From Marasmius tenuissimus (taxonomy: Eukaryota; Basidiomycota; Agaricomycetes; Agaricales; Marasmiaceae): a stretch of DNA of 64,000 nucleotides. The notes below the pieces were generated by a model. The model worked only from the letters and a program-made list of their open reading frames with translations. It was not told where the DNA came from and did no database searches. Of the stretch, positions 60,495 through 64,000 are shown piece by piece (the stretch's first letter is position 1; every line of letters starts with the position of its first letter). Made by a program: the position numbers and the translations under genes. Location of the stretch: NCBI GenBank assembly GCA_029532415.1, contig JAQOTA010000067.1:248001-312000 (forward strand). The letters run 5' to 3'.

Positions 60495-61165
60495 TACGTC
60501 GACAACTCCTGGCATGACCTCGAGAAGCGGCGGAACTCTTCCTCAAGGATTTCTACCTCTTCAATCAAGTGTTGCATGTCGACTTTTGCTCAGAACCACT
60601 GAACACGTTCAGCTAGCAAAACTCACTTAAGTCTCGGTCGGTCACAGCTCTGATGAATATCTTGCACACACCTTCAACCAAAAAATCTGCCTTTCCCTGA
60701 TCATCCAAACCTTTCAGCTGACCATAACACCAGATCCACGAGTCAATATGTTTGCTGTCTCCCAACTCACGTGGAGCCATCGAGTTTTTTGCATAGGTGT
60801 CTTCGTCTTTGAGGATTGGGTAGTCGGGAGATTCACTTAGGCCCATCAACGCGAGGACAGCGAATCGAGTGTCCCGGTACTGATCCATATAGCCCTGTTT
60901 CCTTGCCTCCACACTGTTCAGCCATCTCACCGACCGAGTGTTTTGGGTGACGCCCTTTGCATCCTTGCGCTGTGTGTCCCGCATGACAATCTTTGAGTTG
61001 ATAGTATCGCAGAGGTGAGCAACAACATCATTGCATTCTCCCTCTCGCAGCTTCAGGTCAATCTGGGATAATTCTTCCAGCCCAAGATTCTGTCGTTCCC
61101 GAGAGCTGAACTCAGAAGGGAGGTAGAAGCAAATATTTTCAATTGGGGGGGCCGCAGGCTAGGGG
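60495..61165 (-). pseudogene. C-terminal remnant of a KDZ-family transposase
   Basis: The frame from ~61,165 to 60,627 reads FYLPSEFSSRERQNLGLEEL, LKLREGECNDVV, RSVRWLNSVEARKQGYMDQY and HIDSWIWCYGQLKG. A GTGAGT...AAAAG intron leads to an exon at 60,583 with DMQHLIEEVEILEEEFRRF, then TAG at 60,495-60,497. The LREGxxND block and the closing EEFRR and YRVYAIQKAAM stretches (the last beyond the TAG) match, from memory, the C-terminal part of basidiomycete KDZ (CxC-associated) transposases. The N-terminal zinc cluster and catalytic domain are absent. Confidence 0.65.
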
Positions 61166-61429
61166 TATTGATAGCGAGGTCGATGACCAGGACTCCGGCT
61201 AAGATAATATGTCCGGTGTAAAGTGGTGTAATATTTGATTGTGATCGCGTTTGCCCTACATCTTTTATCTCCACTAAGTTCAACTTGACTTTCCTTCTCC
61301 CATTATTTTAGCCTATGTTCATAACTAATAAAACTAATAATCGCGTCCCTTTTCTTCACTGACCTATAGATCAGTCAGTGGTACTTTGAATACCTTCGGG
61401 CAAAGATTTTGGATAGCTGAGTAATCGTT

Positions 61430-61830
61430 GTGGGGTTAATCCTCGTAGTTAGCCCGTGGGTAAATTAGATTAATCCACTCGGTCGAAGGTTAATAGGTGG
61501 TGGGTGAATAAAATCAATCGGCTCATTGAGTTAGGTTACTCCAGGAGTCGTCGGGGTCAATTCAAGCTGGGTGAATCTAATTCACCCTCGAGGGTTAATA
61601 CGTGGGTGAATGGAATTAACCAGCTCATTGAGTCAGGTTAATCCACAACTCGGGTGAATCGAGTTCACTCTTGAGGGTCGATACGTAGGGTGAATAGAAT
61701 TAATCAGCTCATCGAGTCGGGTAAATCCACTAGTCATTGGGTGAATGGTTCTATCGTATCTGGGGTTAATCCAACCCGGGCGAATCTGGTTGTATATCGG
61801 GTTGTGGATTAATCTGGGTTAACCTGTTCT
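61430..61830. repeat. Subterminal GGTTAATCC/GGTGAATAGAATTAA repeat array (right)
   Basis: At least three ~60-70-bp units follow each other, each containing GTGGGTGAATNNAATYAAYC, CAGCTCATTGAGTCRGGTTA and a TCCACNAGTC-type end. The array sits just inside the right TIR. Confidence 0.75.
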
Positions 61831-61869
61831 GACGTTGCAATGTCGTGCGGATTAACCAAAATGCATGCA

Positions 61870-62985
61870 TTTACTGGGTGAATCTCTAGTGTAACGGCCA
61901 AGTTGAAACTCAAATGAGAGTAAATGAAATAAGAGACCGAATCACCTCTCTACTTGCCAAGACTGTGATATCTCTGCCCATTGGTGCCCCAAACGGTTGG
62001 ACATTACCGCTGGCAACTCTTGGCGGCAGATATCGAATATAAACCTGATCTTTGGCCCGAGTCTGTCACCAAAACGTCCAAACTACTGGTATGATATGTT
62101 GAACATGAGGATTACCACCGAAGATTAATCTCACCCAAATAATTGGTGCGATTAAAATTATTATACCCATGAATCACGATCGTAGCAGTGACCATTTTAT
62201 CTAACGCGGTGCTAGGACGTACCCACACGAGCAAAAGCTTTCAATACCTGTTGTTGCAACTCAGAATATCGGGTGTAGGGAGCCGTCAAGCTAGCATGGC
62301 TAGCGCCGGTCGATCATGTTTGCCCTTTAGTCTCCCAAAAAAAGAACAACATCATTGGTCTTCTGGTCTAGTACGCTGGGTCGGGTCCCAGCTTACAGCG
62401 ACAGAGAAGATCAGAGCTGAATCTTACCTTTGGTCCCAGTCCGCCATAGAAAAAGATCCACCTACTAGTGATATACGGTAAGGATAGCTACCAATTCAAC
62501 GGGGGGAAATCAATCTCACCTCGAAAAAAGCGCATAATCAATATCACTGTCCACAAATCACGATGGTAACAGTGACCTTTTGGTCTGACACGATGATATT
62601 ATGACATAACTACACGAGTGAAAGCTCGGGATATCCGTTGTTCTAACTAAACCACGAGTCCGTCAAGCCTATTTTTTGACACCGATCAATCTTAGCATCC
62701 AAATTTCCGACTACCGAACTCCTGGTCCCAGTGAGGATCCAACGGAGGCTATGAGACTGTACCAGATACGCTGAATGTTAAACAGTGGCAATCCGAGCCG
62801 TGCATAGTGAACCTACAAACGTAGTCCCACTGTGTTTTCAGAAGCGCGAACGTGAGCAATCGAGATACTTGGTGACGACGCGAGGCAGGGTAACTCACGA
62901 TTGACATAGATCCACTCTCCGACCCGTGTTTGGTGTTTTCAACAATGACATTTGTGTAGTCGAAACAGACGACATCATCCACTGA
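61870..62985 (-). pseudogene. R4 and R5: remnants of locus R
   Basis: Two adjacent partial copies are seen on the minus strand. R4 (~61,940-62,280) keeps SSLDVLVTDSGQR and GHCYDRDSWV. R5 (~62,400-62,985) keeps GHCYHRDLWTVILIMRFF before a GTGAGA donor, and an early exon MDDVVCFDYTNVIVENTKH that ends at a GTGAGT donor (about 62,895). Frames are not continuous between segments. Their presence links this end to the P array 35 kb away. Confidence 0.4.
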
Positions 62986-63113
62986 GAGGGTCCATGCTGC
63001 GTGGGTTCCGAGAGGTATAATCGGATTGCATGGTCAGTCAAAACTCAACTCCCATACGTGGAGCTGACGGCTGGATGAGGTTATCTCGCACTTTCTCTTG
63101 GGGCGCGAGAAAA

Positions 63114-63164
63114 TGCAGGCCGGGGTGAAGGCCATGGCCTGCACCCGCCTTCACCTGGCCTGCA
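63114..63164. repeat. 51-bp hairpin-forming inverted repeat
   Basis: TGCAGGCCGGGGTGAAGGC pairs with GCCTTCACCTGGCCTGCA across a short GC-rich loop. The arms differ by about one indel. It could be a foldback end of a small element; no flanking duplication was identified. Confidence 0.6.
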
Positions 63165-63393
63165 GTACCCGTCGTCCAACCTGCTGTCGACGACTCCCTT
63201 GTATACACGTATCGTGTTATGGTATCCCACGTCGAGTAAGGCTATCTATTTTATCAATTAACCATCAGAAACTTTTGTTTGAATGAAATCCCTTATGTCT
63301 CTGCTATGTTCCCACATTCCCACGATCTAGTCTCGAGGCAAATCTTCCTCTTTGTGGTTGCTCATGTAAATGTAAGGCCAAAGAAGTTACTAA

Positions 63394-63763
63394 TGTGTGA
63401 TATTAGGCATAGTACTCCTAGACAGAAACAACGAGCCTAATGATGAGCCGGCATGACGCCTAGCGCAGAGGACTACAACATGGCTACACTACTACTTACC
63501 AGAGAGGAGTTTAGAGAGTTAGAGGCGAGACATAGAAGCTCAAGCACACTGCTAGATTCAGGTAGAGAACTACGAGCTTATATACATGTAGATACAATAG
63601 AACTACCATATAAGGGCAACAATAGAAATTGTACATATGAGTATAGTGAACAATAGACGAATGGAACAATAGCAAATGCATTGTCCCGCATAATACAATG
63701 GCGGGAAGTATGAACCGGGACTTCAGATATACCGGGATCTAATCATAGTCCACGGATTCAACA
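63394..63763 (-). mobile_element. 3' LTR of a Ty1/copia retrotransposon
   Basis: Read on the minus strand, it starts TGTTGAATCCGTGG right after a purine tract (GCGAGGGGGTG, 63,764-63,774) and ends ...ATATCACACA near 63,394 (two-base uncertainty), about 370 bp. A TATATAAGC box lies near 63,570. The element body is to the right and leaves the window, so the 5' LTR cannot be compared. Confidence 0.75.
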
Positions 63764-63805
63764 CACCCCCTCGCTAAGTGCAGCTGAAAAGCGCATCTGA
63801 GCGAA

Positions 63806-64000
63806 TCAAGTGGACGAATAGAATTCAAGTCCAAGGTGATCTCTGAACCGTAAGAACTTCTCATGACCGAGATTCTTAGTGAACATGTCTGCGGGATTAT
63901 AGACTCCTTCGATGAAGAACAACTCTACTTTGCCATCTTCAACACACGATCGAATATAATGATATCGAATATCGATGTGCTTGGTTCGGCATTCTTGAAC
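63806..64000 (-). CDS. Ty1/copia polyprotein, C-terminal end of RNase H (partial)
   Basis: The last 64 codons before a stop at 63,806 read CRTKHIDIRYHYIRSC, VELFFIEGVYNPADMFTKNL and FLRFRDHLGL. RTKHIDIRYHxIR and the ADxFTKxL motif are diagnostic of the end of copia RNase H. The reading frame is open to the window edge. Confidence 0.92.
   Translation of the reverse strand, partial: VQECRTKHIDIRYHYIRSCVEDGKVELFFIEGVYNPADMFTKNLGHEKFLRFRDHLGLEFYSST

Larger units (their letters stand above)
59606..61861 (-). mobile_element. KDZ-type DNA transposon remnant with TIRs, 2.26 kb
   Basis: The ends are inverted repeats of ~31 bp: TTTTGGTTAATCC, two variable bases, then ACGACATTGCAATGTC, at the left and, reverse-complemented, at the right. 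TGCATGCA flanks both sides (59,598-59,605 and 61,862-61,869). Because it is a perfect palindrome, it could be an 8-bp target duplication or part of the repeat. The interior holds the 3' end of a KDZ-like transposase gene on the minus strand. Both subterminal zones are packed with GGATTAAT/GGTTAATCC units, and the transposase core has been lost. Confidence 0.72.

Noticed and set aside
59630..61830. CRISPR-like or telomeric array
   Set aside because: The GGATTAAT units are irregular in spacing and orientation and lie symmetrically inside TIRs of a DNA transposon, so they are subterminal repeats.
1..64000. tRNA, rRNA or snRNA genes
   Set aside because: No cloverleaf with box A/B-like sequence or conserved rRNA segment was noticed by eye; a covariance-model scan was not possible here.

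Overview
This window is nuclear DNA from a filamentous basidiomycete, most likely an agaricomycete; a Rhizoctonia/Ceratobasidium-like genome would fit, but that last step is a guess. The evidence is dense 45-65 bp GT-AG introns with CTNAY-like branch sites, two protein families I recognise as agaricomycete-specific, and a basidiomycete-style transposon set (hAT, KDZ, split-direct-repeat tyrosine-recombinase retroelement, Ty1/copia, PIF/Harbinger MITE). No bacterial, organellar, tRNA or rRNA feature was seen.

Region 1 (1-44,805) is a degenerating tandem array built around one gene family, called P here. Six copies lie on the + strand: P1 781-3105, P2 8372-10655, P3 14932-17226, P4 24529-26873, P5 33798-35944 and P6 40361-44805. 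P1-P4 can each be assembled into an intact ten-exon gene (620, 609, 612 and 629 aa) with the same intron positions and phases, including a shared GC-AG intron. Exon length differences among these four are all multiples of three. P5 is eroded. P6 is a pseudogene carrying a retroelement in intron 1, a nonsense codon, a lost splice acceptor and a hAT transposon in its last exon. Between the P genes lie other duplicated, mostly decayed loci: Q (+ strand, 5.4-6.8 and 12.2-13.6 kb), R (- strand, downstream of P2, P3 and P4, and again near 62 kb), and T (- strand, upstream of P4 and P6). The array therefore grew by segmental duplication of multi-gene blocks.

Region 2 (44,806-48,967) is a hAT transposon with an apparently intact 827-aa, ten-exon transposase and inverted-repeat-rich ends. 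Region 3 (48,968-59,597) holds a second, unrelated tandem pair of multi-pass membrane protein genes on the - strand. M1 (350 aa, nine exons including 19-nt and 22-nt microexons) is intact. M2 has lost its start codon and carries a one-base deletion.

Region 4 (59,598-64,000) is transposon-rich: a 2.26-kb element with TIRs, an 8-bp palindromic flank and the decayed 3' end of a KDZ-type transposase; R-family remnants; a hairpin; and the 3' LTR and RNase H end of a Ty1/copia retrotransposon that runs off the right edge.

The functional unit that stands out is the P family. It shows a short N-terminal Gly/Asn/Thr motif, a conserved core and a variable strongly basic C-terminal tail, amplified and diversifying in tandem. 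Its function is unknown. A role in a lineage-specific recognition or incompatibility system is a hypothesis only.
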